Both the position numbers and the translations under genes were made by a program. A DNA stretch of 64,000 nucleotides from Stentor coeruleus (Eukaryota > Ciliophora > Heterotrichea > Heterotrichida > Stentoridae): contig MPUH01000207.1 of NCBI GenBank assembly GCA_001970955.1, forward strand, positions 18,439-82,438, read 5' to 3'. The notes beneath the pieces are model-generated. The model saw only the letters and a program-made list of their open reading frames with translations. It was not told the DNA's origin and searched no databases. Below are positions 18,502 to 28,377 of this stretch, piece by piece. Each line of letters opens with the position of its first letter. Position 1 is the first letter of the stretch.

Positions 18502-20589
18502 ATGAATAGTAAAGACTCTTCAAGAAAGAATTCAAATGTTATAGACGTCCAAAATTTAGAATCAGAAAGATCAAGTTCAAGTTCCCCAGAAAGTAGTTCA
18601 TGTAGTATCGAAATAATCCAACAAAAAGCACCAACTGGACCTGCTGTGTTTAATTTTGGGGGGAAATTTAAACTTCCTATAGTAAACACTAGTAATGTTT
18701 CTAAACCAGATACAATTTATGATAAAAACAAAAACTCAGGTGGAAAAATTGTTGGGGATTCAGTGGATGCCAATAGAAAAATACAATATGAACATGGGGA
18801 TAGTTTTTCTAGTATTGACAGTAAGCCTTCTGTAAGAATGCGTCCAGATTCAGATTTCGCTTATGCTATACCGAGCAAACAGGTAAACATCCCGAAAAAT
18901 TTAATCAAAATGCCATCGATGAAGTATAAAAATCCATCATCATCCTCATCATCTTCATCATCTTCGTCTATTGAATCACTTTCTAAAAGTGAAAAGTCAT
19001 CAATAAGTTCTAAAGAGATAAAGTCCCCAAAAAACCCAAAGTCTCCAATAACTACAATACCGAAAATTTTGATTCCAGTATCACAGGCAGTTGGGTCTGA
19101 ACCAAAGGTAAACTTAGAAGCGAAAATTCCAGTTGCAGATATAGTTAAAGAAGAAAAGCCTCAATTGATAGAAAATAAAAACAAAGAAAAGTTATCTGAA
19201 GAATCGCCAATAATAAAAAATAAAGATGTGTTAGAAAAGCCTCAAGTTAATATACATCATAATATTATTTCTGAGAAACCAGAGAATGTTGATGTTAAAA
19301 GTAGATCTCATCCTAAAATTCCTCCCCTGGCATTGCCAGGGGTCAATAATAACGAAAATCAAAAAATTCAACCTCCGAAATTGCTTGGAAACGATCCTAG
19401 AAACTCTATAAAAGTACAAGGACCAGGTGAAGCTAAAGGGAATATTGACTTTGATAGTGAAGATGCAAGTCAATTAGACCAATCAAGTAGTTTTATAGCC
19501 GAATCTCATGATGAAATAAGCGATGACTTGTTTGGAGTTGAAAACCCTTCTGCAAACCTTAAAGTTCATCATAATCATGAAGAAATCCATGATAAAAAGC
19601 ATCTTGACCATAATAGTCCTAATGTTGATATTAAAATTCATGAGGTGCCTCATCAACATCATCATCAAAATATTAAACCAGGGAATATAGAAGAAATAAA
19701 ACATCATGAACATGTTGGGATTAATATTGAAATTCCAGGGAATATAGATAATAAAAAACATCATGAACATATTGGGATTAATATTGAAATTCCTGGGAAT
19801 GTGGATAATAAAAAACATCCTTCTAGAAATTCAGGGTCACAAGATATCATTATTGATTTAGAAAATAGTGTGAATCATGCTTTTATGTTTAGTGCAAGGA
19901 TGTTAAGTTTCGGACAAATTATAGGTGATTTGACACAGACTCCTTACATTTCAAAGAACTTATGGATTACAAACTCATGCATGCAGAGTTTTTGTAAATG
20001 TTTCCTTAAAGGCTCAGATCTCACTAATTCTCAAGAGCAAAATACATTCCGTCTAATTGACCTTGGCCTTACAAAATTCAATAACGATACTGAACTTCAT
20101 AGAAACATAATGATGAGCTATTACACTCGTTATTATAATAAAATGGTATTTGAAGATACTCCAATTATGTGGAAAATCCTAGGTTTTTCAACCCCAAGTA
20201 AAGATTCTAATGAAATGTCAGCCCCTGGGATTCTTTTAACAATATTGCATTTGATTTTTATGTTTGAAAATTGTGTAGCGATATCACGAGGTATTATAAT
20301 GCATGCTACAAGTCAACCTAATTTTCCTTTTATTTTAGTGTTACAGAATTTAATGAAATATTCACTTGATTTGATTAGAAGGAAAAAATTTAATGATGCT
20401 ATTTCAAGAAGTGCAGCTGATAATTTTGTTTTTCAGATTTTCTTTGAATATCAATCTGGAATTGTTGCACAATGGGTTGAAATTTATAATGAAAATAAAG
20501 ATATTGATTATGCTACTAAAAGGACTATTGGGGCAGCTAATAGGAATCCAGAACTTATGAGAGGGATTTATCAGAATGCTAGGAAGTAA
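18502..20589 (+). CDS. Divergent ELMO-like domain protein with long disordered N-terminus, 695 aa
   Basis: Residues 1-450 are low complexity: Ser runs (residues ~152-160), Lys/Pro/Ile-rich stretches, and a His-rich region with two copies of a 19-residue repeat (KHHEHxGINIEIPGNxDNK, residues ~405-440). From ~residue 450 a folded helical domain begins. Its core WKILGFSTPSKDSNEMSAPG followed by ILLTILHLIFMFE aligns in pattern with the ELMO-domain signature W-x3-GFQ...DFRG-x-G-x3-L-x2-L. A preceding ELHRNIMMSYYTRYY helix and following FPFILVLQNLMKYSLDLI helix also sit as in ELMO/ELMOD proteins. The arginine of the GAP motif is replaced. A paralogue lies at 44178-45266. ELMO assignment is pattern-based and tentative; known ELMODs act on Arf-family GTPases. 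Confidence 0.7.
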   Translation: MNSKDSSRKNSNVIDVQNLESERSSSSSPESSSCSIEIIQQKAPTGPAVFNFGGKFKLPIVNTSNVSKPDTIYDKNKNSGGKIVGDSVDANRKIQYEHGDSFSSIDSKPSVRMRPDSDFAYAIPSKQVNIPKNLIKMPSMKYKNPSSSSSSSSSSSIESLSKSEKSSISSKEIKSPKNPKSPITTIPKILIPVSQAVGSEPKVNLEAKIPVADIVKEEKPQLIENKNKEKLSEESPIIKNKDVLEKPQVNIHHNIISEKPENVDVKSRSHPKIPPLALPGVNNNENQKIQPPKLLGNDPRNSIKVQGPGEAKGNIDFDSEDASQLDQSSSFIAESHDEISDDLFGVENPSANLKVHHNHEEIHDKKHLDHNSPNVDIKIHEVPHQHHHQNIKPGNIEEIKHHEHVGINIEIPGNIDNKKHHEHIGINIEIPGNVDNKKHPSRNSGSQDIIIDLENSVNHAFMFSARMLSFGQIIGDLTQTPYISKNLWITNSCMQSFCKCFLKGSDLTNSQEQNTFRLIDLGLTKFNNDTELHRNIMMSYYTRYYNKMVFEDTPIMWKILGFSTPSKDSNEMSAPGILLTILHLIFMFENCVAISRGIIMHATSQPNFPFILVLQNLMKYSLDLIRRKKFNDAISRSAADNFVFQIFFEYQSGIVAQWVEIYNENKDIDYATKRTIGAANRNPELMRGIYQNARK

Positions 20590-21701
20590 AGAGAATGTTT
20601 TTTAAAAAGTTATAAGATTTGTAAACATGCTGGATTTTGTATGTTGTATATATGGGTTATAAGTTAAATAGTTTATGTTTTGGTTTTAAGTGTGATTTGA
20701 GCTAGTTGATTTTATAAGGATATTAGTAAATATATACTTTTTATAAGGTGGTAAATAAAAATATTTTCGATTTTTGTTGATGTTTGAAATGTGATAAGTA
20801 ATTATTTCAGGAATAAAAAATAGTTTTTTATGAAAATTATTTGTTAAAATATAAACTGAGTAAAAAATTATCGTGATATAAACAGTTATGTGTTTTTATA
20901 CATCCAAAGGATTTCTACATTTCAAAAATTAGTTAAAATATGTATTGTGATGATTTAATTTCTAATTTTGATAAGAAAACCATTTAAAATTTCAATATGC
21001 ATATATATAAAACTATGTCTAATTATCATATATCGATATTAAAAAAACTATCTAATTAAATTATGAATTTCAGTATCAAATTATGCTTCAAAAATTAAAN
21101 TACTTTTTATAAGGTGGTAAATAAAAATATTTTCGATTTTTGTTGATGTTTGAAATGTGATAAGTAATTATTTCAGGAATAAAAAATAGTTTTTTATGAA
21201 AATTATTTGTTAAAATATAAACTGAGTAAAAAATTATCGTGATATAAACAGTTATGTGTTTTTATACATCCAAAGGATTTCTACATTTCAAAAATTAGTT
21301 AAAATATGTATTGTGATGATTTAATTTTGATAAGAAAACCATTTAAAATTTCAATATGCATATATATAAAACTATGTCTAATTATCATATATCGATATTA
21401 AAAAAACTATCTAATTAAATTATGAATTTCAGTATCAAATTATGCTTCAAAAATTAAACTCAAATTTTGATAGAAATATTTTCAAAACTTTAAATACCTT
21501 TTATTCAATCATTTAAATTCAATCATGTATAAATTTTTAGCTATATATTAAATTTCTATAGCTTAAACTGAGTAAATATTCTCAATAAAAGCTTAACAGA
21601 AATCTAAAATCGATACAACTTAAAGACTCATTTTAAAATAAATAACTAAAAAACTTGCTATTTAAATCGATCTATCGTTTTTACAGTTATAATTTAAATT
21701 A
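20590..21701. other. Intergenic region containing a duplicated block around one N
   Basis: 1112 bp, AT-rich. It is dominated by two copies of one ~360-bp sequence separated by a single N at 21100. No gene or RNA supported. The last ~240 bp are the 5' flank of the next gene. Confidence 0.6.
20735..21458. repeat. Direct duplication (365 and 358 bp) flanking an N, probable assembly artefact
   Basis: 20735-21099 and 21101-21458 are the same sequence except for a 7-bp TCTAATT-type difference near the middle. They are separated only by N at 21100. The pattern is what results when overlapping contig ends are placed side by side without merging. Confidence 0.85.
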
Positions 21702-22121
21702 ATGGAAAATAGACCAACAAAGTCCGAAGTAGAAAACTATTTCCCCTCACTTGTAAGCAAAAAACCATCAATATCAAAAAACATCTCAACAGGCCCATCA
21801 AATCAAAGTTCAGGCCTACTAACAAACAAAAATATCTACCCTCAAGAAATTTCTCCAACTTTTCAAAAATTAAAGTATGCATACAAAACAAAAAATTCAT
21901 TCAAAATAAAAATCCCTTATTTTCCTAAACGACCATTTGGCAAGCATGATAGTATGAATACAAGTGAACTAAATTTTATTGAAATGGATATAAAAGATAC
22001 TTCACATAATCTATTTGAAAAAAACTCAAAATTATATAAATTTATGTGTGGACGAGCTACTTCTTTAGGTTCTAAAAGAGTTCGTAGTAAATCAGTAAAG
22101 AAGCAGTCTACTACTAAATAA
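21702..22121 (+). CDS. Uncharacterised small basic protein, 139 aa
   Basis: Not recognised. Ser/Lys/Asn-rich with no membrane segment. The N-terminal 60 residues look disordered; KRPFGKHDS and NFIEMDIKDTSHNLFEKNS are the more structured parts; the C-terminus is a basic tail (SKRVRSKSVKKQ). First ATG in the taattaATGG context typical here, stop TAA. Composition resembles the 193-aa gene at 42743, another unknown basic protein. Probably real because its coding composition differs from the surrounding AT-rich spacer. Confidence 0.6.
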   Translation: MENRPTKSEVENYFPSLVSKKPSISKNISTGPSNQSSGLLTNKNIYPQEISPTFQKLKYAYKTKNSFKIKIPYFPKRPFGKHDSMNTSELNFIEMDIKDTSHNLFEKNSKLYKFMCGRATSLGSKRVRSKSVKKQSTTK

Positions 22122-22275
22122 TAATTATACTTGTCGTTAATAGTGATAAAACATTAGTGTATTTTTTTAGGACTTTTAATATAATCTTAGTTAATAATTT
22201 TGTATTTAGTCGAAATATATAAGAATCATATTGAAAAAGAACTAAAATTTTATTTATAAGAAATATACACTTATT

Positions 22276-22830
22276 ATGACATATAGACGGCAAAATTTCA
22301 AGCAAGTCCCAAAAGAAAAAGTTAGTAAAATCCTTTGTAGATTCTTCATAGAAACATATATCATGTATGAAATCAATTATTCAGATATCGTAAAACTTTA
22401 TAACCACATTGAAGATAGTAAGTTTTTCTATATCATAACAGAACTTGTTGAAGGTAAACTTATTCTTTAAGGTTTATAAAGAAAAAAATTCCCTTGAATG
22501 TGTCGCTATCAGTATTTTCAAGAAGTACTTTTGGCTTTAGAATATCATCATTCGCATATTCCATCAATTGTTCATAAGGATATTAAGCCTAAGAATATAC
22601 TTTTAGATAAAGAAGTGAAGATTAAAACTTACTGATTTCAGCTGGTCTAATTATTATTTTACAAAAACACTTATACCAAGATTTACTATATGCTGAAATT
22701 TAGAATATCTTCCTTCAAAAATATTGGAACTTTAGAATATCTTTCAAGAAAATAGGCATAATACTTCAGCAGATATTTTGCATTAGGATTTTGCTTTTTT
22801 AGACACTTACTTGGGCTACACCTTTAAAAT
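22276..22830 (+). pseudogene. Decayed protein kinase gene
   Basis: A run of kinase-domain fragments in different frames. The first ORF (22276-22470) ends with an alphaC-to-hinge-like stretch: YIMYEINYSDIVKLY followed by EDSKFFYIITELVEG. After a stop and frame change, the DNA near 22510-22625 reads QEVLLALEYHHSHIPSIVHK followed by DIKPKNILLD, a catalytic loop with HKD in place of HRD. One inserted base near 22625 then shifts the frame into TDFSWSNYYF, the DFG region with Gly replaced. Later bits around 22690-22760 resemble the GT-LEYL/APE area. Stops and frameshifts are not explained by 15-16 nt introns. A dead copy of a CDPK/AGC-like kinase is the best reading. Confidence 0.7.
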
Positions 22831-23014
22831 CAGTTTTGAGTTATCAGATTTTCGAAGAATATTTCTATAAGATCTACTACAACCCAAGTTCTCTCCTCAA
22901 GGTTTATCCTAAAATACAAAACTTTCAAGATATAACACAATACGCTAATGATAAACCTAAAACTATTTTATCATATAAAAAAATCTGTAAGTCAAATAAT
23001 TTTTTTAATAAGGC

Positions 23015-24169
23015 ATGAAAGAAACGATGGAAATCCCAACAGTGCTAAATCCATACAGACAAAGTATAAAAAAGATAAAAAGGCAGCTTGAAGAAAGAGG
23101 AGACAATTCAATAAAATCACGCAAACAAATCCAAGAAAACTCATTAAGCCTAACCAAATGCGAAGACGAATGCAAAAAACTCGAAGCTAAAGTTGGGCAA
23201 AAACGTAAAGAACTAGCTTCACTAATCATCATAGAAAAAGATATCTCCATGCAAATATCCGACATAAACATCGACCTAGAAAAAGTTATGAACATCTACA
23301 ACAACACAAAAATGATAGAAAAAATCGACCTTAAAACAATAGAACTCATGGAAAAAACTTCAGAATGGAAAAAACAGCAAAACTACCTCACAAAACTTCG
23401 CGAAGTCTTTAAAAAAATAATTCAAGATCACATCGATAAAGAAAGAACTCTAAGTTCCCTAAGCCTTCATCTAAAACAACTAAAAAACGAAGCTTCATCT
23501 GAACTAACAGAAAAAATGTCGATGATATCTGATAAAAAAATAAGCCAAGAAGTCCTTGTTATGAGAATCGACAATAAAACTAAGATTTTCCAAGAATTAG
23601 GTAAAGAAGAGAAAAAAGCTGCTGAGGATATAAAAAAAATCATCAATTCTATAATGAATGTTCCAAAAAATACTCAAAGAATTGAAGAACTTATACTCCA
23701 TACACAAGAAAGAAATATAGAAAAAGAGCAAACGTTAAGTAATCTAGCTTATGAATACGAAGAAAGAAGAAGTAAAATATTACAACAACATAGAAGGAAT
23801 AAAGAAGAGACAAGTAGGGTAATAAAAATGAAAAGAGAGATTCAAGATAGGGAGACTAAGAAAAAATATATTGAATTTATTGATAGTTTAAAAAAAGAGA
23901 TATATAATTCTAGGAAACTTGGTATTGAATGCAGTTTGTATCAAAGTGAAATTGAAAAAATGAGGAAGAATTTGGAAGTATAGAGTATTTAGGAACTTTT
24001 AGAGAAATTAAGGGTTGTTAATAAGAAGATTTATGCTATGCAGGAGTTTAGAGAGGAAAAAAATAGGAATAAAGAGGAGAATCAGGAGTATATTGAAGAT
24101 CTTGAAATGCAAATTGGTATTCTTAAATCCACATTACTGTATAAGTCACAGTTTAGCTTTATTTCTTAA
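23015..24169 (+). CDS. Coiled-coil protein, 379 aa, one 15-nt intron
   Basis: Family not recognised. Exon 1 is 23015-23977, exon 2 is 23993-24169; splicing gives 379 residues. Nearly the whole protein is a predicted coiled coil of Lys, Glu, Gln, Ile and Leu, with few Pro or Gly after residue 15. Exon 2 continues the same character (EELLEKLRVVNKK, then EEKNRNKEENQEYIEDLEMQ), which supports the intron. The ending QIGILKSTLLYKSQ is common in ciliary axonemal coiled-coil proteins of the CCDC type, so a cilium or basal-body role is plausible but unproven. Start is the first ATG. The next gene starts 90 bp downstream on the same strand. Confidence 0.75.
23978..23992 (+). other. 15-nt intron in coiled-coil gene
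   Basis: Sense GTATAGAGTATTTAG between GAA and GAA, phase 0. Retention gives an immediate in-frame TAG. Removal extends the coiled coil by 58 residues. Confidence 0.82.
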
Positions 24170-24259
24170 TAATTTATTGATGAGGGTTTTTTGTTTTTTT
24201 GTTTTTTTGATTATTTACCTGTTTTTTTTGAGGGATTCGGTGAATAATATAATTATAAA

Positions 24260-25102
24260 ATGGCTTTCATTTCAGTTTTATCTTTAAGAAGTCTTCAGCA
24301 TTACACTTTGCTCTGTTGCGAAATAAGCGATATATCATTGAAAGATTCCTACGATTTCACTGTCCCTTATTTGGTAAAAGATTTATTTTTCAAAGCTAAG
24401 TCTCTAAATTTCCAGCATAATCTCACACTGATTTGCTATGATAAAGGTACAATGTATAGTGCTTCTAAAGCCTATTGGGCACTTAAATCAGTTGGTTATG
24501 AAAATGTTAAAGTTCTCTATGGAGGACTTAAAGCATGTATTGATTACAATTCAGAAGTTATAGTATATCAAACAATAAACCCTCCTATAACAAATATTTT
24601 ATCCCCACAACTTACCACTCAGATAATAGATAAAAAATCCTTTATGAACTTAGAAATTACTAATAAAACAATTATTTATGCGAAAATACTTTACAATTTT
24701 CTATATGATTTTTCCCCTGATCCAAGTCAAGAACATCTTGTTGAATATTTATCATCTGCTGGAGTTGAGTTGAAAACTTCAGATAATATTATAGTAATTG
24801 GTGAAGTTTCATCATTGTTAGGTATGGTATTTGAAGTTTTGGGATTAAAAGATTTTTTAGTTGTTTTAGAAGATTTTGATTGTACGATATATGGGTTTAC
24901 ATATGAAAATGAAAAAACTGAAAGCGCTTATTATGTATCAATGGTATCTGAATCTCTTTCAAAAGCCTCATCGAATTTTGAAGTTGATACAGGGAATGAT
25001 GAGGATATTAAGTCACATTATTCTAATAGGAATAAATCTATTAGGGTAATTACAGAAGAGTTTCATGATCCGAAGAGTTGCAAATATTGCATGATGTTTT
25101 AA
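24260..25102 (+). CDS. Divergent rhodanese-like protein without catalytic Cys, C-terminal CaaX-like end, 280 aa
   Basis: The central segment LICYDKGTMYSASKAYWALK followed by SVGYENVKVLYGGLKAC matches the rhodanese fold as in the N-terminal domain of thiosulfate/mercaptopyruvate sulfurtransferases (YDxG...A...YWALxxxGxxxVxxLxGG). A second, weaker rhodanese-like half may run from ~residue 170 (IIVIGEVSSLLGMVFEVLG, then VVLEDF), but the active-site Cys position reads as Glu, so sulfurtransferase activity is unlikely. The protein ends CKYCMMF. The last four residues fit a CaaX prenylation box with a nearby second Cys, suggesting membrane anchoring. It has no signal peptide or transmembrane helix. 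The role is probably regulatory or scaffolding; the fold is tentative. Confidence 0.6.
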   Translation: MAFISVLSLRSLQHYTLLCCEISDISLKDSYDFTVPYLVKDLFFKAKSLNFQHNLTLICYDKGTMYSASKAYWALKSVGYENVKVLYGGLKACIDYNSEVIVYQTINPPITNILSPQLTTQIIDKKSFMNLEITNKTIIYAKILYNFLYDFSPDPSQEHLVEYLSSAGVELKTSDNIIVIGEVSSLLGMVFEVLGLKDFLVVLEDFDCTIYGFTYENEKTESAYYVSMVSESLSKASSNFEVDTGNDEDIKSHYSNRNKSIRVITEEFHDPKSCKYCMMF

Positions 25103-25117
25103 ATAATAATGGAATTG

Positions 25118-25230
25118 ACAGTATGTTAATGATGATGATGATAATAATGATAATGATAATAATGATAATGATAATAATGATAATGATAATAATGATAATG
25201 ATAATGATAATAGTTATGATAATGATAATT
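25118..25230. repeat. Microsatellite of GAT/AAT triplets, 15-bp higher unit
   Basis: About 110 bp of GAT and AAT triplets. The central part shows four units of GATAATAATGATAAT in tandem. It is just downstream of the rhodanese-like stop and not in a gene. Confidence 0.9.
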
Positions 25231-26425
25231 TATTAAAATTTTAACCTTTTTTATGTATGTGCATCTGTCATTTGCTAATTTTTCTTTTTTCTATTGTTTA
25301 TTCACGATATACCCCACATCCCCTTAGCCCCTTTCACAAGGATCTGTACCCAGGTTCCTTGGTTTGCATGGCCAGTTCTTCATTAGTTTTCTAACTTCAG
25401 TATTTGGGAATAGGATAATCTGAAGAAGTTTGTCATAATTTTTCAAATAATAGCATACCAAAACCCAAAAAAATAAAAATTTGTAAAGCATAATATAAGA
25501 AATAGCATACCATAAAAAATCAATGTTAAATACAATATAAATAATAAAGTTTTTTATAATAAATTATGGCCATACTGAATTCTATTATATTTCTTTAAGA
25601 ATAGTGATTATATAAGCTTTTTTTAATACATAAACAATCAACACTTATTATATCTAAGAATTTTCATATTCTATATTTTTAANATACTATAATAATATAT
25701 TGTAACTGATATTATTTTTTTATCTATACTATTTATATAAGCTTTTTTTAATACATAAACAATCAACACTTATTATATCTAAGAATTTTCATATTCTATA
25801 TTTTTAAATGTATCGGTTCCAACACATAAGCGACACAGCAATATGAGTTTTCTTCTCATAGCCAAATTTAATAATGCAATCCGAACTTTGTATTTAATAC
25901 AAACATAAATTTTTTACAAACAGCAAAATTATTTGAAATCTATCCACCTAACTTTTTAAAACCTCAACAACCTTCTTTTCAATGATCATATCTGAATACC
26001 TTTCCCTTTTCCACTACTTGATAAATAACTAATCCAATTGTCAATAAAAATATAATCTAGCAAATTAAAGTTTCTAAATAAACAGTTCAAAACTCTGAAT
26101 ATACATCAAAAACTAAATTTGTTAAAGCTTTTGATATATAAAACCCTTAAAAAGCATGAGATTTCTACAATAAAAAATCATATCAATAATAAAAAGTATA
26201 TCAACAACTTTTAAACCTTACCTAATAATTTCAATAAAATCAAAATATTACAATAAGAATATAAATAATAAATCTTAAAAATCTCTTTTTCCTTAACAAT
26301 AATATCATTCAAACAAATTATTTTTGGACAATTACTTAAAAGCTAACTAAGAACGTGTTGAAAAGTTTTCAATTCAATTATTTTAGTCATTTGTACTTGT
26401 ATGGTGCCAAAAGATTGTAATAAAT
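25231..26425. other. Intergenic region with GC-richer block and duplicated segment around one N
   Basis: 1195 bp. Contains a relatively GC-rich patch at about 25305-25385, unlike the rest of the spacer, and a 75-bp direct duplication (25608-25682 and 25733-25807) with an N at 25683 between the copies. The remainder up to the MRRF start is A/C-rich and featureless. Confidence 0.6.
25608..25807. repeat. 75-bp direct duplication next to an N, probable assembly artefact
   Basis: 25608-25682 recurs at 25733-25807. N at 25683 immediately follows the first copy, and a ~49-bp AT-rich filler precedes the second. Same anatomy as the N at 21100 and 42369. Confidence 0.75.
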
Positions 26426-27070
26426 ATGCTTTTCAAGTTGTTTAGAAGTGTACCAGCACTCAGATCATTTAGTGAAGTCAAAGTTGTGAGTTCGCTTGTA
26501 ACAAGTGATGCTGGAGCAGTTACCGATTCAACACCCTGGACACTTGATTTTAGTTCAGTCCCAGTTTACACTTCCGGCAACTACGATGAAAAAATGAGCA
26601 AGATTTTCACCAATTACGTATCCTCATTAAGATCAATTGCTGGTGGTAAGGCAAACAGAGGGTTTTTTGATAGTATTTTAGTATACAGCTTTATGGAGCA
26701 TGTCCCTCTTAGTAATGCAGCACAAGTTGAACAGCTATCAGAAACTACATTTAAAATGACAGCATTTGACCCGACTAATGCTCCAACAATTGAAATAGCC
26801 TTGAAAAAATCTCCATACAATTTGAAAGTTGTTAGAGATATGGATGTTATAGATGTGACAATGACACTTGATAAAGAAGGTAGTAAGAATGCAGCAGCTA
26901 AGTTACTTGCTGATGCTAAAGTGAAAATTGAAGATGTTGTAAAAGAAGCTGCGACTAGATTTGGTGATAAGAATAAGTATGCTACTGAGAGTATAACTAC
27001 CCTATCTAAAAGAGTTATTGCTGATATGGAACAATTCCATCAAAAAAAAGTTACCGAAGTCGGAAACTAA
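26426..27070 (+). CDS. MRRF: Mitochondrial ribosome recycling factor, 214 aa
   Basis: Splits post-termination ribosomes in the mitochondrion. Residues 1-15 (MLFKLFRSVPALRSF) form a basic amphipathic presequence-like start. The RRF three-helix bundle begins with EKMSKIFTNYVSSLRSIAGG followed by KANRGFFDSILV, corresponding to the bacterial 'L..IRtGRAnp.lLd.i.V' region. The small beta domain follows (PLSNAAQVEQLSETTFKMTA, then PTIEIALKKSPYNL). The C-terminal long helices are at ~145-210. The canonical Arg in RTGRAN is replaced (AGGKAN), as is common in divergent mitochondrial copies. Full family length, first ATG, TAA stop. Confidence 0.85.
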   Translation: MLFKLFRSVPALRSFSEVKVVSSLVTSDAGAVTDSTPWTLDFSSVPVYTSGNYDEKMSKIFTNYVSSLRSIAGGKANRGFFDSILVYSFMEHVPLSNAAQVEQLSETTFKMTAFDPTNAPTIEIALKKSPYNLKVVRDMDVIDVTMTLDKEGSKNAAAKLLADAKVKIEDVVKEAATRFGDKNKYATESITTLSKRVIADMEQFHQKKVTEVGN

Positions 27071-27738
27071 CTAATAGTAATAGATGATATGAATTTATAA
27101 TTTATATTAGATTGTTTATTTTGGGAATATAAGAGAAAATTTGAAATTTAGTATATAAATATTGATTGTATTGGAGGAGTTAAAGAGGAGTTAAGAATAT
27201 TGTTAAGGTTTATTATTTTAAGATTGTAATTTTGATGAAATTAAAGATAGTTTATTTCAGTTATTGGGAAAATTACAGTTTTGCCAATGGGGCAAAGAAA
27301 AATGGGCTTGGTGAGTAAAGATTTTTTCACAGGTATTAGATAAGGAAAATTTAATCAAATGTGACTTTATATTGATAATTATATGATGGATGATTTGGTT
27401 GACACAAATTACGGTAGTTTTAATATTTGCCGATGCTAATTTTTATAACAAAATACAAATGCCAATTAATTGACTAATTATTATACAATTTGTGCATATT
27501 ATTTAAAATTCAACAAACATTTTTTGGATTAGTTTTTACAGTTGTATCCATCCATCTAACATCATCGAAAAACAATATAACTTTTTTAACCTAATAATAT
27601 CAACACAACAATCCTCCGATTACATTATAAATTATCTATGAAAATAATCATATTATTTATACATATTCAGTATTTATCCAATATATTTAAAAAGTAAACT
27701 ATAAGCATCTAAATCATAAAAAAAATTTTAGCCTCATT
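27071..27738. other. Convergent intergenic region, no gene
   Basis: 668 bp; left side G/T-rich, right side C/A-rich. No repeat, RNA or ORF supported. Confidence 0.5.
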
Positions 27739-28377
27739 TTAATCTACATATTCTACTTCAAATTTTACCTCAGAACTCTCTACTGAATAATGTTCAAGTA
27801 CCAGTTTACTAAAAGTCAAAAAATGAACTGTTACAAACAAACCAATAAAAGTTGACATAAAAGTTGCTGTCAAACCATACATAGCTGTGTTTTCTCCAAC
27901 CCGGAATCCACTTATTATCACCCATAATACAAATCCAAAAACATAAAATAAAAACGCAAGATAAACTACTATAGAATGTTTCCATGAACCTGTTCCTAAT
28001 ATGATAGGTTTTATACAAAGTATTGATATTAAATGCAATATAATTGAAATGATAAAAAAACCAAGAACTATTGCTCCCGCCTGCATACTTTTCTGAATTT
28101 CTTCACAAGTTGATGATGCCAAAGTACAATTTTGATGAAGTTCAATAAAGTTTTTGCAGTTAGTTAAAAAGTAATCAGTGCATATCATATATAAGTAAAT
28201 ATTACTCCATTCTTCATTTTTCCAATACCAAGGTGTGATTATTGACACTATTATCGAGAAAATACAAATGATTCTGAATTTTGTGTTGAGTCTGATGTTT
28301 TTTATAGCTTCTTTGTGTAGTTCGAGAGCTATGCCTTTTTCGATTTCTTTGTATATCTTGCTTTTTTTAGAAAACAT
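27739..28377 (-). CDS. Four-transmembrane protein of unknown family, 212 aa
   Basis: The N-terminal 35 residues are cytosolic and basic. Four hydrophobic helices lie at about 34-52, 98-120, 132-153 and 165-187. The first extracellular loop (~53-97) is the longest and holds several Cys (CTDYFLTNC, then CTLASSTCEE), which may pair. This topology resembles claudin/PMP22-like tetraspan proteins, but no signature motif (such as W-GLW-C-C) is complete. The C-terminal tail is short and acidic. Start is the only suitable ATG. Called as a real membrane protein with unknown role. Confidence 0.7.
   Translation of the reverse strand: MFSKKSKIYKEIEKGIALELHKEAIKNIRLNTKFRIICIFSIIVSIITPWYWKNEEWSNIYLYMICTDYFLTNCKNFIELHQNCTLASSTCEEIQKSMQAGAIVLGFFIISIILHLISILCIKPIILGTGSWKHSIVVYLAFLFYVFGFVLWVIISGFRVGENTAMYGLTATFMSTFIGLFVTVHFLTFSKLVLEHYSVESSEVKFEVEYVD

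Noticed and set aside
25118-25230. GAT/AAT tract as a functional element
   Set aside because: It behaves as a simple microsatellite just downstream of a stop codon.
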